From Hyphomicrobiales bacterium (GTDB taxonomy: Bacteria > Pseudomonadota > Alphaproteobacteria > Rhizobiales > Beijerinckiaceae), in the NCBI GenBank assembly GCA_028290705.1, contig JAQGJH010000088.1, positions 18,116-82,115 of the forward strand: DNA of 64,000 nt, given 5' to 3'. Each line of letters opens with the position of its first letter. Within the stretch, counting starts at the first letter, position 1. Shown piece after piece: positions 34,931 to 44,192 of the stretch. A program made the translations under genes and the position numbers. The notes beneath the pieces were generated by a model, which ran no database searches, was not told the origin of the DNA, and saw only the letters and a list, made by a program, of their open reading frames with translations.

Positions 34931-36105
34931 CAGCGTCGTTTCCTCACGAGTAACTCGTTGGTTGCAACCATCAACCGCTCGGCATCGGCCAGCAGCGCCG
35001 CGGATTTGTCGCGGCTCGGGTCCGGCGCAACTTCGGGAGCTTGCGCCTCGGGCCATGTGCGAACCATGCGGGCCATTTTCAGCGCGGCCTGGTGCAGCAC
35101 CGAATCGGCGCGCGACAATCTCGACGGATCGAGCTTCTCCAGCGCCATCAGATCCGCGTCGGCGTTGGGGTCGCCGGCCTTGGCGGCCGCACGATACAGA
35201 CGGGCGCGCACGACGTCGCACCCTGGATCGACCGGCGGACGCATGACCAGTTCAGAGAAGGACACGGCCGATTGCATCGCGCCCTGCAACAGAGTCGTGC
35301 GCGCGATGATGATCGCCAGGCGGCATCGTTCGTCCCTGTCGAACGTGGCGAGCACCGGCTCCAGCGAATTGGCATGATCGACGTTCGGATTTGCGCCGAT
35401 CTTCACCAGCGAATTCGCAAACGTGGTCCGAAACTCTTCGGCATAAAGCGATTGCTTGAAGCGGCGTGCATATTGCCGGGCCAAAATCGCGAATCTTTCG
35501 GCATCGGCCGTCTCGCCGACGAGCGAGATCTGCCGGCGGAGAGCCGTTTCCTCGACGAGCGTCCCGGGCGCGAGCAGCCGGGCGATGCCCAGAAGCTCGA
35601 TCGATTTCTCGCGGTCTTCGGCGAGCACCAGCGCCGCCTGCACGAGTGCGAGCTGCCCCCCGAGCGAGGGATCCGCGTGGCGAGCATCGATCGGCAGCAA
35701 CATCTCGCGCGCCTGCGCGGCGCGCCCCTCGGCAAACGCCAAAGCGCCCCGCGCGAGGCTGAGTTCCGATGCCGCAAAGGCGCCGCCGCGTGCAATCTGG
35801 CGAAGCACCCTCGGAGATCCACCGCTCAACGTCAGCAATGCCGCCGCGCGCGCATTGCGCGGTTCGCGCCAGACCTCAGCCGGCGCTTCGATGAACTGCC
35901 GGCCGATTTGCGCGATCAGTCGCGGCTGCTCCTCACGCGCGGCCGATTTGCCCGCGGCGATCTGGTTCTGCACCTCCTGCAGCGCGCGGATGAGCAGATA
36001 GGGCGCAGGCGACTCCGCCCGCGCCGTGGAGACGCCGAGCGACGCCACGATCGAAACAGGCGCACACGTCAGCGCCAGAACGGCTGCCAGGACCTTGAGC
36101 CTCAT
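34930..36105 (-). CDS. motC: Periplasmic motor protein MotC
   Basis: A 391-residue secreted protein, signal peptide residues 1-30 (cleavage near STARAES). The rest is alpha-helical repeats like those of rhizobial MotC (VLRQIARGGAFAASELSLARGALAFAEGRAAQAREMLLPID, RAKLYRA-like region). In Sinorhizobium meliloti MotC binds the periplasmic part of MotB and controls motor function. It overlaps motB by ATGA. motE, its proposed chaperone, is at 43206. Confidence 0.88.
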   Translation of the reverse strand: MRLKVLAAVLALTCAPVSIVASLGVSTARAESPAPYLLIRALQEVQNQIAAGKSAAREEQPRLIAQIGRQFIEAPAEVWREPRNARAAALLTLSGGSPRVLRQIARGGAFAASELSLARGALAFAEGRAAQAREMLLPIDARHADPSLGGQLALVQAALVLAEDREKSIELLGIARLLAPGTLVEETALRRQISLVGETADAERFAILARQYARRFKQSLYAEEFRTTFANSLVKIGANPNVDHANSLEPVLATFDRDERCRLAIIIARTTLLQGAMQSAVSFSELVMRPPVDPGCDVVRARLYRAAAKAGDPNADADLMALEKLDPSRLSRADSVLHQAALKMARMVRTWPEAQAPEVAPDPSRDKSAALLADAERLMVATNELLVRKRR

Positions 36106-37364
36106 TTCGCCTTCCGGAGCAGAATTTCGATGCGGCGATTTTCAGCGGCGTTCGGATCCTTGGGCACGCGCAGGGCGCGGTCGGCATGCCCTTCGATCCG
36201 CTCGATCCGTTTTTCATCCAGGGTGCCGCGCACCAGCATGTAGGCGGCCATCTGCGCCCGTGCGGCCGACAGCCTCCAGTTGTCATAGGCGCGCGTCCGG
36301 AACGGCCGACCGTCCGTATGGCCGCGAATGATGAACGTGCCGGGGCGGGCCGTGAGGAGCTGGCCGATCTTTTCCATGGCGCGAACGACGGCTGCCTGCG
36401 GCTCCGCCGAGCCTACGGCAAACATCCCGAAGTTCAGGTCGTCCGTGAGGCTGATGAGAATCCCCTCGTCGACGGCACGGACATCGAGCCCCGGACCCTG
36501 GTCGAGACCGGCGGACGACAGCGCCTCGGCGATCTGCTTTTTGAGCACGCCTGCCTCAGCCGCCGCCTGCTTGCCTTGCGCATTGGCTTCGGCCGGCTTG
36601 TCGAGCACGACGGCCTCGGTCGGGGCAGGCTTGGCGCCGGGCTTCGCAGCCTCCGGATGAAGCTCCGCGGCATTGTCGATGGACTTGGCTTCGGCGACGG
36701 GCTTGGCGCCCGTCTTCGTGTCACGACGAGCGGCCGGCGGTGGCGAGGTCGGCCCCGCGAGCCCGACGACGGGCTTCGCCTCGGGCGGGACGACGGGCGA
36801 TGGCGGCGCGAACGGATCGCGGAACGGCACGGGTCCGTCGCCGAGTTGATCGACTTCGGCCGACAGCGCCAGGCCGTCCGCCGCGGATGCGCCACGAGAG
36901 GTGCCGGCGATCTCGTCCAGCACCACGAAGGGGTCGCGGGTGGCGACGGGATCGAACCAGCCATGCGTCGCGGATGCCTGCTCGGCGGGCGGCTCGTCTG
37001 TCGAGACGCGACCGCCATTGGCCGCACCCGGTCCGCTCTTTCCGTCGACGTTGTTCAGCGTGCCCGATTTCGGCTTCGCCTTTTCGTCGGCGGCGGACGC
37101 GTCGAAATCAGCCTCCTTGGGGTCCTTCAGGCCCTTGCGCGCAGGCGTCGTGTCCGAAATGCGGATGGGATTGAAATAACGCGCGACCGACGAGCGCGTT
37201 TCCTTGTTGGTCGAATTGACGATCCAGAGCACCAGAAAGAAGGCGAACATGGCGGTCATGAAGTCGGCGAACGCGACTTTCCACGCGCCGCCATGCGGAT
37301 GATCCTCATGCGGGTGGCCCCGCTTGATGATGATCATCTCCATGTCCGACTTTTCGAGGCTCAT
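36102..37364 (-). CDS. motB: Flagellar stator protein MotB
   Basis: A 420-residue stator subunit. The single membrane helix (about residues 28-50) has KVAFADFMTAMFAFFLVLWIVN with the proton-carrying Asp34. A long proline/alanine-rich linker (about 100-280) is followed by a C-terminal OmpA-like peptidoglycan-binding domain with FIIRGHTDGRPFRTRAYDNWRLSAARAQ. The linker is longer than in enterobacteria, as in rhizobia. It lies 5 bases after the fliH-like gene; motA is encoded elsewhere (51610). Confidence 0.93.
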   Translation of the reverse strand: MSLEKSDMEMIIIKRGHPHEDHPHGGAWKVAFADFMTAMFAFFLVLWIVNSTNKETRSSVARYFNPIRISDTTPARKGLKDPKEADFDASAADEKAKPKSGTLNNVDGKSGPGAANGGRVSTDEPPAEQASATHGWFDPVATRDPFVVLDEIAGTSRGASAADGLALSAEVDQLGDGPVPFRDPFAPPSPVVPPEAKPVVGLAGPTSPPPAARRDTKTGAKPVAEAKSIDNAAELHPEAAKPGAKPAPTEAVVLDKPAEANAQGKQAAAEAGVLKKQIAEALSSAGLDQGPGLDVRAVDEGILISLTDDLNFGMFAVGSAEPQAAVVRAMEKIGQLLTARPGTFIIRGHTDGRPFRTRAYDNWRLSAARAQMAAYMLVRGTLDEKRIERIEGHADRALRVPKDPNAAENRRIEILLRKAK

Positions 37365-37369
37365 GGATC

Positions 37370-38041
37370 TTATCCTTCGAGATTCAGGTCGCCGCGCCAG
37401 GCAGCGAGACGTGTTTCAATGAGGGTCTGGTCGACGCGAACCCAGACTTCCGCGCCATCGCTTTCATTGAATTCGATGGTCGCACTCAGCGGCTCGATGT
37501 GCGGGCGCAGCGCTTCGATCAGATCGGCCGGGCCATGCACCGTCACGACACCCGCGTCTCCGTCGCGGAGAAGGCGCGTGATCGAATCGGTGAACTCCTG
37601 CACGGCGCGCATGCGCAGCGATTCCTCGACCACCTGCTTCAGCACGCGTTCGGCGCCTTCGCAGATCGTCTTCTCGATCATCCCCAGGGCCTTTTCGACG
37701 CCGGTCGCGAGATGCCCGGACTGCTCGCGGCACCATTCCTCACGAGCCGCCGCCATTCTCTCCTCGAAGCGAGCCTCTTCTTCGGCCCGCAAGGCCGCGG
37801 CCTCGAATGCCGCAGCGACGCGCCCCTCTTCGAACCCGCGATCATAGGCCTCCTGCGCCACGTCCGCGGGTTCGGGCTCGAGTTCTGCCTGCGGCGCCGG
37901 AAGAACGTTCGACGCGACCAGGTGGAGCTGATTGCGAAGCATCTCGGGAAGGCGCGGCGGCTCGATCTGTCGTGGCGCGAGCTCGCGCGTCGCGCTGGCG
38001 TCCAGAACGGGCAGAAAATGCGTCAATGGCATCGGCTTCAT
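37370..38041 (-). CDS. FliH-like export apparatus protein
   Basis: A 223-residue protein. Its central Glu/Ala/Arg-rich helix (VAQEAYDRGFEEGRVAAAFEAAALRAEEEARFEERMAAAREEW) and the C-terminal folded part resemble FliH/YscL, the negative regulator of the FliI ATPase. It follows fliF by an ATGA overlap, where fliH often lies. Sequence similarity is low; family assignment is by layout and position. Confidence 0.7.
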   Translation of the reverse strand: MKPMPLTHFLPVLDASATRELAPRQIEPPRLPEMLRNQLHLVASNVLPAPQAELEPEPADVAQEAYDRGFEEGRVAAAFEAAALRAEEEARFEERMAAAREEWCREQSGHLATGVEKALGMIEKTICEGAERVLKQVVEESLRMRAVQEFTDSITRLLRDGDAGVVTVHGPADLIEALRPHIEPLSATIEFNESDGAEVWVRVDQTLIETRLAAWRGDLNLEG

Positions 38042-39756
38042 GCTGCAGCTCCTTCACGCATCCATTGCCTGAGAACGGCAACGGCCTGATCTTCATTGAC
38101 CCGCACGAGGTGCTCGAGCCGCTTCTGCGGCGACCGTGCGGACTGGCGCGCCATGTCGTCGAGCATGCCCTGCTCCGGCCAATCGGACATGTCGTCGGTC
38201 GCGCCGAGTCCGCTCATCGAAAAGTCAGGCATGCCGCCTGCCCCGCCCAGCATGGGCGGCAAATTGGCGTCGAGCCCGGCGCTCATGGCTGAGAAGTCCA
38301 TGCCTGGCGGCAGCATCGGCGGCGCATCGGCCATGGCGGAATCGTCGGGCTTCGTCGAGTCCTGGATCGCCTTGATGGCGGGCTTCAGGCCGAACCACAC
38401 GATCATGACGGCGATGACCAGAGCGGTCAGCGATTTGATCAGCGTCGCCGAATGCCGGTCCAGCATCTCCATCACGGAAGGCGGCGGAACGGGCTCGAGG
38501 TCGCGAGCAGCGTCGAGGAACTCCACCGCCGAAACCTTGATGACGTCGCCACGATCCTTGCGCAGACCGCCGGCCGAGGATACGAGCTGCTCGATCTCCG
38601 AAAGCTTGGCCTCGAGATCCTCCGGCTTCGCATTCGGCCCTAGGCTCGCGGCGATCGCCGACTTGTTCAGCAGCACGGCGATCGAAACATTGTCGATGGC
38701 GTATCCGCCGCTGACGATCGAGATCCGCTTCGAGGACAGCTCGTAATTGGTGAGTTCCTCGCGCTTCTGGTTGTCTTCGCTGGACTGCTTGCCGTCTCCG
38801 CCGCGCGGCCGCTCCTGCGGAACGTTGCGGTCGACGCTGGCGGGATTCTGGCTCGTGGCGTTCTGGGCCGTTTGAGATTCCTTGATCACCCGGACCGAAC
38901 GCTCGACCCGCGATTCCGGATTGAAAATCGTCTCGCTGGTCTCGCGCTTGTCGGTGTTGAGCCGCGCCGCCACGCTGACCTGGAAGTTCTTCAGGCTGAG
39001 ATAGGGAGCGAGCGTCCGCCGCACGCTTTCCTGAATTTCATTGGCGACGGATTGTTCGAGCTCGCGCTTGCGTCCGACGCCGGCGTCCGTGCCGTCCATG
39101 GCGCTCGAAAGCAGCCGCCCGTCCGTGGTCAGCACCGTCACCTGATCGATTGCGAGACCCGGCACCGAAGACGACACGAGATGACGAATGGCTTGCGCAG
39201 AGCTCGAATCATAAGCCGACTCCATCCGCAGCACCACGGAGGCGGACGATGGCTTGCGCTGGCGGCGGAACGATCCCTCGTCAGGAAGCACGATATGAAC
39301 GCGCGCAGCCTTGATGCCCCGCATGAGCTGGATGGTGCGCGCAAGCTCACCCTCGATGGCTCGCACACGCGTGACTTCCTGCATGAAGGAGGTGAGACCG
39401 AGCGAACCGAGCTTGTCGAACAATTCGTAGCCGGCGTTTGAATTGGTCGGCAGGCCCTTCTCGGCGAGCAGCATGCGCGCCTGCGCACTCTGGCCATAAG
39501 GAACCATGACGGCCGCGCCATCCGCACTGACGTCGAAGCTGATTCCCGCTTCGCGCAGGGCCACGCCGATTCGGCCGACGTCGGCGCGGTCCAGACCCGA
39601 ATACAGCGGCTCGAACGACGGACGACTCAACACGAAGCCCGCCACGCCGGTCAGCGAGAAGACGAGCACGCCGATGACCCCGAGCGCGATGAGCCGGCGC
39701 GTCCCGAGCTGGAGAAGCCCGGTCCAGACGCGTTCTGCTTGTTCGACGACGCTCAT
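38038..39756 (-). CDS. fliF: Flagellar MS-ring protein FliF
   Basis: A 572-residue protein. Two membrane helices (about residues 24-45 and 445-465) flank a large periplasmic ring-building region with the YscJ-type segment FEPLYSGLDRADVGRIGVALREAGISFDVSADG and VTRVRAIEGELARTIQLMRGIKAARVHIVLPD. The C-terminal tail (DDMSDWPEQGMLDDMARQSARSPQKRLEHLVRVNEDQAVAVLRQWM) docks FliG. First gene of a six-gene unit. Confidence 0.95.
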   Translation of the reverse strand: MSVVEQAERVWTGLLQLGTRRLIALGVIGVLVFSLTGVAGFVLSRPSFEPLYSGLDRADVGRIGVALREAGISFDVSADGAAVMVPYGQSAQARMLLAEKGLPTNSNAGYELFDKLGSLGLTSFMQEVTRVRAIEGELARTIQLMRGIKAARVHIVLPDEGSFRRQRKPSSASVVLRMESAYDSSSAQAIRHLVSSSVPGLAIDQVTVLTTDGRLLSSAMDGTDAGVGRKRELEQSVANEIQESVRRTLAPYLSLKNFQVSVAARLNTDKRETSETIFNPESRVERSVRVIKESQTAQNATSQNPASVDRNVPQERPRGGDGKQSSEDNQKREELTNYELSSKRISIVSGGYAIDNVSIAVLLNKSAIAASLGPNAKPEDLEAKLSEIEQLVSSAGGLRKDRGDVIKVSAVEFLDAARDLEPVPPPSVMEMLDRHSATLIKSLTALVIAVMIVWFGLKPAIKAIQDSTKPDDSAMADAPPMLPPGMDFSAMSAGLDANLPPMLGGAGGMPDFSMSGLGATDDMSDWPEQGMLDDMARQSARSPQKRLEHLVRVNEDQAVAVLRQWMREGAAA

Positions 39757-39809
39757 TCACAGATTCCCCGAAAGCCCACTGCTTCGCACTGCCAAATTGA
39801 CCGAGGAAG

Positions 39810-39829
39810 CTTGCACCAGGGTTGCAAAG
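39810..39829 (-). promoter_or_regulatory. Shared flagellar upstream element, degenerate fliF copy
   Basis: Plus strand CTTGCACCAGGGTTGCAAAG, 53 bases before the fliF ATG. It keeps the CTTGC start and a GC(A/G)AA end seen at flgE and flgB but is two bases shorter between them. It is also an imperfect dyad (CTTGC..GCAAG). It directly abuts the flagellin terminator. Weakest of the five copies. Confidence 0.35.
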
Positions 39830-39858
39830 AAAAAAGGCCGCTTCCAAAAGAAGCGGCC
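39826..39858 (-). terminator. Intrinsic terminator after the flagellin gene
   Basis: On the minus strand a perfect 9-base stem GGCCGCTTC/GAAGCGGCC with a 5-base loop is followed by a T-rich run. It lies 28 bases after the flagellin stop and separates the flagellin transcript from fliF. Confidence 0.9.
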
Positions 39859-39885
39859 CTCGAAAAAGCTCAACGATCTCAGTGA

Positions 39886-40806
39886 TCAGCCCTTGAAGAG
39901 CGACAAGATCTGCTGGCTGTTCTGGTTGGCGATGGACAAGGACTGCACGCCAAGCTGCTGTTGTACCTGAAGCGCTTGAAGTCGCGTCGATTCTTTGCTC
40001 ATGTCGGCATCGATCAACTGTCCGATGCCCTTGGTGACGGCATCCATCAGGTTGGACACGAAGTCCATCTGCATGCTGATGCGATTCTTCACCGCGCCGA
40101 GATCGCTCGCCGAGGTCGTTACGTCGGTGAGGGCCGCATCCACGATGTTGATGTAATCGTCGAGCGTGGCCAGATCGGCGGCCGAATCCGTGATGGTGGA
40201 AATGTCCAGCGTGGCCACGCTGGCCGTCGTGGCGTTGACCGTGCGCGACTTGTCCAGAACGCCGAGCTGGCCGTTCGAGTCGTAGAGCGCCGTCTGGGCG
40301 ATGTCGACGTCGATCGTTCCGATGACGATCGTGCCGGCCGAGCGCGTGAAGGATGAGACGACGCTCTTGGTGGCATTGTAGCCCGCGGCCGACGAGTCGA
40401 CCGAAAGCCAGTTTTCACCCGAAAACACCGAGGAGTCGGCGACACTCTTCAGCTGCTCCTGCAGCTGCGTGATTTCCGCCTGTACCTTGCCGCGATCGAG
40501 GCCAGGCTCGCGCGCCGCGACCAGTTTCGCCTTGATCTGGCTGACGAGATCCGAGGTCGTGTTCATGGCTGCGGCCGCGACGTCGACCGTCGCGGCGCCC
40601 ATCCCGAGCGCGTCCTTGACGGTCGAGATCGCGGAATTGTCGGATTTCATCGTGGTGGCAATGGCCCAGTAGGCAGCATTGTCCGACGCGTTCGCCACCC
40701 GCATGCCGGTCGAGATCCGGTCCTGCGTCGTCTGCATGGCCTTGTTCGTGGCGTTCAGGTTTTGCAGTGCCGTGATAGCGGACGCATTGGTGAGAAGACT
40801 GGTCAT
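39886..40806 (-). CDS. fliC: Flagellin
   Basis: A 306-residue filament subunit. The N-terminal domain has ITALQNLNATNKAMQTTQDRISTGMRVANASDNAAYWAIA and the C-terminal one has LIDADMSKESTRLQALQVQQQLGVQSLSIANQNSQQILSLFKG. The variable middle is short, so little or no D2/D3. It is the only flagellin gene in the window. No cysteine is present. It has its own terminator and a long upstream region, consistent with separate late control by FlaF and FlbT. Confidence 0.95.
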   Translation of the reverse strand: MTSLLTNASAITALQNLNATNKAMQTTQDRISTGMRVANASDNAAYWAIATTMKSDNSAISTVKDALGMGAATVDVAAAAMNTTSDLVSQIKAKLVAAREPGLDRGKVQAEITQLQEQLKSVADSSVFSGENWLSVDSSAAGYNATKSVVSSFTRSAGTIVIGTIDVDIAQTALYDSNGQLGVLDKSRTVNATTASVATLDISTITDSAADLATLDDYINIVDAALTDVTTSASDLGAVKNRISMQMDFVSNLMDAVTKGIGQLIDADMSKESTRLQALQVQQQLGVQSLSIANQNSQQILSLFKG

Positions 40807-41230
40807 GCGCGTGTCCCTACTGTCGTCAGATCTACGACCTGCCGGATTGCTGTCGGCTCGATGGACGCGGCGTCATGCCCTCGAAGCGCGAATCGGCGTG
40901 GTTCGATCCATCATCATGGTTAATAGTCTGATTTCAGGCTTAAGACTTCGTTACTCCAGCTCCCGTTTCAGCTGGATTTGCCATTTTTTGTAGGGGACTA
41001 GCAGTTGCTTGACCTCTCCTAACGGCAACCTTGGCTGACCTAAGGTAAGCTCGTCGCCACTCCGGGGCGTCGTCGTGGCCTGGCAAACGCCAAAAGCCGC
41101 GCGACACGGCGGTGTCGACGGCGGCGTTGGGTCCGGGAGCAATCGCTGGAAATGCCGCCACGCCGCATGCCGCCTCCCGACAGATCGGGAGACGAAAGAC
41201 TGGCGCGGACGGCTCGTGGACGGAGCGGCT
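40807..41230. other. 424-base region with no gene, upstream of flagellin
   Basis: Short open frames here have no ribosome site or recognisable sequence, so I call no gene. It must hold the flagellin promoter and leader. Visible features are an AT-richer core at about 40917-40945 with two TTAA half-sites, a dyad CCAGCT-N8-AGCTGG at 40956-40975, and a stem-loop at 41174-41191 behind fliP. A weak AGGGA lies about 7 bases before the flagellin ATG. I see no convincing sigma-70, sigma-54 or full CtrA site. Confidence 0.6.
41174..41191 (-). terminator. Possible stem-loop end of the motA-fliP operon
   Basis: CTCCCGA-CAGA-TCGGGAG, a perfect 7-base stem with a 4-base loop, about 40 bases after the fliP stop. 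No T-run follows on the minus strand, so termination strength is doubtful. Confidence 0.4.
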
Positions 41231-41974
41231 TCAGCCGTAGGATCTGATCAGGCTGCCGATCACCATGTTCCACCCGTCGATGAGAACGAAGAACAGCACT
41301 TTCAATGGAAGTGCGATCACCGATGGTGGAAGCATCATCATGCCCATCGACATGGTCAACGTCGAAACGATCATGTCGATGACGAGAAACGGCAGCACGA
41401 TCAGGAAGCCGATTTCGAAGCCGCGTCGCAGTTCGGAAATCATGAACGCGGGAATCAGCACGCGCAGGTCCGTGGAGGCGCGGTCAGCAGATCGAAGATC
41501 CGTGCGAGCCAGTTCCTCGAACATGGCGAGATCCTTGTCTCTCACCTGCGTCAGCATGAAGTCACGAAACGGAGCCACGATGCGCCCGTAGGCTTCCTGC
41601 TCGGTGATCTCGTTGTCGAGCAGAGGGCGAAGCCCGTCGTTCCAGGATTTCTCGAACACCGGCGACATGACGAAAAACGTCATGAACAGCGCCAGGCTGA
41701 CGAGCACCAGATTTGCGGGCGTGCTCTGCAGGCCGATGCCCGACCGCAGGAAGGAAAGCGCGACGGCGAAACGCGTGAAACTCGTCACCATGACCATCAG
41801 GCCGGGGGCCAGCGACAGCACGGTGATGACCGCCGCAAGCTGAACGATGCGGCCCGTGACGGTGCCGCTCCCCTGCGGCAGCAAGGCATTCAGATCGAGT
41901 GTCTGAGCCAGAGCGGACCCGTTCAGCGCGAACAGGAGCCCGAGCCCGGCCGCGAGCGCAAGCTTCGACCTCAT
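41231..41974 (-). CDS. fliP: Flagellar export gate protein FliP
   Basis: A 247-residue protein with a cleavable N-terminal signal (residues 1-23) and about four further membrane helices. FliP signatures include PGLMVMVTSFTRFAVALSFLRSGIG, FVMSPVFEKSWNDGLRPLLDNEITEQEAY and FLIVLPFLVIDMIVSTLTMSMGMMMLPP. Last gene of the 16-gene motA unit; it overlaps fliL by ATGA. Confidence 0.95.
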   Translation of the reverse strand: MRSKLALAAGLGLLFALNGSALAQTLDLNALLPQGSGTVTGRIVQLAAVITVLSLAPGLMVMVTSFTRFAVALSFLRSGIGLQSTPANLVLVSLALFMTFFVMSPVFEKSWNDGLRPLLDNEITEQEAYGRIVAPFRDFMLTQVRDKDLAMFEELARTDLRSADRASTDLRVLIPAFMISELRRGFEIGFLIVLPFLVIDMIVSTLTMSMGMMMLPPSVIALPLKVLFFVLIDGWNMVIGSLIRSYG

Positions 41975-42501
41975 TGCACCACCAGCGTCTGAATGACGAG
42001 ATCCTTCACCTTGCCATCCGATCTGAGCGCGACGCGATCCTTCATGTCCTGCCGCAGATAGGCGAGCCCTTCAGGCCCCTGGATTTCCCGCAGCGAGACG
42101 CTGCGCAGAAACGCCAGCAGATCGTTCGAAATCTCTCCGGCCAGAACGCTGACATTGGCGATGTCGGCCTGGTCGTAGACGATCGACGCCTCGAGCCTGA
42201 TCCAGGATTCGGGCGGCATGGCCACGTTGGTGAGCACGTGCGGAAGATCCTTGACGACGATTTTGGAGGGAAGCTTCGCCGGCTCCGCACCTGCCGCTGG
42301 AGCGGGCGGAGGAGCCGGAGCTGCAGGCGCCGCCGGAGCCGCTGGCTTCGCACCTTCAGGTGAAACTGGAACATGAACCGCTTTGAAGACCTGCAGGCCA
42401 TGCGCAGCGCCGGCTCCGCCCGCGAGCAGCGTCAGCAGAATGATGCTGACGAGCCCTCCCGCTGACTTCTTGCCGCCGTCTTCGCCCTTCTTGGACGCCA
42501 T
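41971..42501 (-). CDS. fliL: Flagellar basal body-associated protein FliL
   Basis: A 176-residue protein with one membrane helix (about residues 15-35), an Ala/Pro-rich linker and a periplasmic domain ending AFLRSVSLREIQGPEGLAYLRQDMKDRVALRSDGKVKDLVIQTLVVQ, the FliL C-terminus. It surrounds the stator and affects torque or rod stability. A second, more distant FliL-like protein is encoded at 22140. Confidence 0.9.
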   Translation of the reverse strand: MASKKGEDGGKKSAGGLVSIILLTLLAGGAGAAHGLQVFKAVHVPVSPEGAKPAAPAAPAAPAPPPAPAAGAEPAKLPSKIVVKDLPHVLTNVAMPPESWIRLEASIVYDQADIANVSVLAGEISNDLLAFLRSVSLREIQGPEGLAYLRQDMKDRVALRSDGKVKDLVIQTLVVQ

Positions 42502-42513
42502 GCCTTCACCCCG

Positions 42514-43209
42514 TCAGAACGGCTTGATGATGTCGTAGATCTGATGCCCGTAGGCCGGCTGCTGCACTTCGCTGACGCGGCCACGGCCGCCATAGGAAAT
42601 GCGCGCTTCCGCGATCTTCTCGTATGAGATGAGATTGTCTCGCGAAATGTCGCGCGGCCGGACGACACCAGCGATATTCAGCAGGCGCAGTTCATAATTC
42701 ACGCGAACCTCCTGCGATCCGCTGATCAGCAGGTTGCCGTTGGGCATGACGTCCGTGACCACGGCGGCGATCGAAAGCTGGATCTTTTCGGCACGGTCGA
42801 TATTGCCCTTGCCGGCCGCCGAGGATTTCGAATCGATGTTCAGGCTTCCATCGGCCGCATAGCCCGGGCCGAGAGACGTTCCGGCCGAAAAGCCTGTCGA
42901 CGCCTTGGCTTCCTGCGAGCGATCCGTGCTGTTGCCCATGGTGGCGCGATCGTTGATCGCAATGCTCACAGTGATCACGTCGCCGACTTTGGAGGCGCGC
43001 GGATCGCGGAACAGATCCCCGCGCGAATCGTCCCACAGCGACACCATGCCGTTGCGAATGCCGGGCGTCGGCGCAGAGCCCGGAAAGTTCTGCACGGGTG
43101 CGTAGAGACCGCTGCCGATCGGCGTCATCGCGGGCTCGCGCCCGGCTTCGCTCAATCGGGCGCAGCCGGTCACCATCACGGCCAGACTGAGAACTGCTAC
43201 GACCTTCAT
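42514..43209 (-). CDS. flgH: Flagellar L-ring lipoprotein FlgH
   Basis: A 231-residue outer-membrane ring protein. The lipoprotein signal ends in the lipobox VTGC at about residues 13-16. The family core SLWDDSRGDLFRDPRASKVGDVITVSI and NGNLLISGSQEVRVNYELRLLNIAGVVRPRDISRDNLISYEKIAEARISYGGRG is intact. It starts in an ATGA overlap with motE. Confidence 0.95.
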   Translation of the reverse strand: MKVVAVLSLAVMVTGCARLSEAGREPAMTPIGSGLYAPVQNFPGSAPTPGIRNGMVSLWDDSRGDLFRDPRASKVGDVITVSIAINDRATMGNSTDRSQEAKASTGFSAGTSLGPGYAADGSLNIDSKSSAAGKGNIDRAEKIQLSIAAVVTDVMPNGNLLISGSQEVRVNYELRLLNIAGVVRPRDISRDNLISYEKIAEARISYGGRGRVSEVQQPAYGHQIYDIIKPF

Positions 43210-44126
43210 GGTACACTCCTGGCAACTTCACGGCGCACGCCGACACCGGCCATTTCGGCTGCGATGCGCGCGGCGCGGCCGGCTTCGATTTCGTTGAGAA
43301 TGGTGCTGGCGAGACGCGGATTGAGCTTGAGCAGAATGGCAGAGGCGCCGCTCTCGTCCATCGCCGAGAACTGCGCGGCAGCGGCTTCCGGCCGCATCTT
43401 CGAATAGATCGCCACGACGGATTCTTCCGCCTTCTTCAGCGCCTCTTCGCGCTTCGCGATCCACTCCGCTGTCTCGAGCCGCTTGGCCTCCAGCTCGGCG
43501 ATCCGGTCGCGCATCCGCGCTTCCATCTCGACGATCTGCTTCGCCTGCCAGGCCAGACGGCCTTCCGAGGCCGCCGAACTGAAATTGGTGCAGAAGCGCG
43601 TCACCAAGCTGGGGTCGACGGCATCGGCCGCCGGCACAGGCGCGGGCTTGATCTCCGCGGCTCTGGCCTCGGCAGCCTTGGCTTCCATGGCTTTCGGATC
43701 AGCGGCCGCAAGTTTCGAGTCGACGATCTTCGTCTCGGCTGCCTTGGGCTCCGGGGCCTTGGACGATGGCGATATCGCGCCGGGCTCCTTCAGCACGAGC
43801 TTCGGAAGATCGTCCAGAGCCGGGATCTTGCCGGCCTTTGCGGCGCGGGGCGCGACGGGCTTCTTCGCCGCCTTGCGCGGCTCCGGCTTGCGCTCGACAC
43901 GCGGCTGAGCAGGCGACAGGACGCCGGCAGGCATCGTACGCGGGGCAGGTTTGATCGCGGGAGCCGGCGCGGCAGACCGGCTGCGAGCGCCGGGCGAAAG
44001 ATCGAGCGGAGCCCCGGCTGAACCTTCGCCCGGCGCGGCCTGCACGGCGCCGGCGCACGCAAAGCTCACCACGAGTGAGAAAGCCAGCCCCTTGCAACCC
44101 GCATATCTCGAACGCCTGGACGTCAT
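43206..44126 (-). CDS. motE: MotE-type protein
   Basis: A 306-residue exported protein; signal peptide about residues 1-31 (cleavage near AVQAAPG). A long Ala/Pro/Lys-rich region (32-175) is followed by a coiled coil (about 200-250, QAKQIVEMEARMRDRIAELEAKRLETAEWIAKREEALKKAEE) and the MgtE_N-like end AAAQFSAMDESGASAILLKLNPRLASTILNEI. In S. meliloti MotE is a periplasmic chaperone for MotC, whose gene is in the next operon. The ATG at 44126 is chosen; the longer frame begins with TTG. Confidence 0.85.
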   Translation of the reverse strand: MTSRRSRYAGCKGLAFSLVVSFACAGAVQAAPGEGSAGAPLDLSPGARSRSAAPAPAIKPAPRTMPAGVLSPAQPRVERKPEPRKAAKKPVAPRAAKAGKIPALDDLPKLVLKEPGAISPSSKAPEPKAAETKIVDSKLAAADPKAMEAKAAEARAAEIKPAPVPAADAVDPSLVTRFCTNFSSAASEGRLAWQAKQIVEMEARMRDRIAELEAKRLETAEWIAKREEALKKAEESVVAIYSKMRPEAAAAQFSAMDESGASAILLKLNPRLASTILNEIEAGRAARIAAEMAGVGVRREVARSVP

Positions 44127-44192
44127 GTCCCATCGATCTCCGACACATTGAATCTCACCGACACCATCGGTCGGCAAGCTTGTGTCGGGCTG

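Noticed and set aside
39790..39830. Sigma-54 type -24/-12 promoter before fliF
   Set aside because: The TGGTGCA stretch lacks the TGGCAC-N5-TTGC spacing; no other unit shows one.
40846..40870. A possible copy of the shared flagellar element before the flagellin gene (ATTGCTGTCGGCTCGATGG)
   Set aside because: Position fits (about 40 nt upstream) but only the TTGC start matches; not above chance.
40940..41273. Short minus-strand frames between flagellin and fliP
   Set aside because: No ribosome site, overlapping each other and fliP, and without recognisable sequence.
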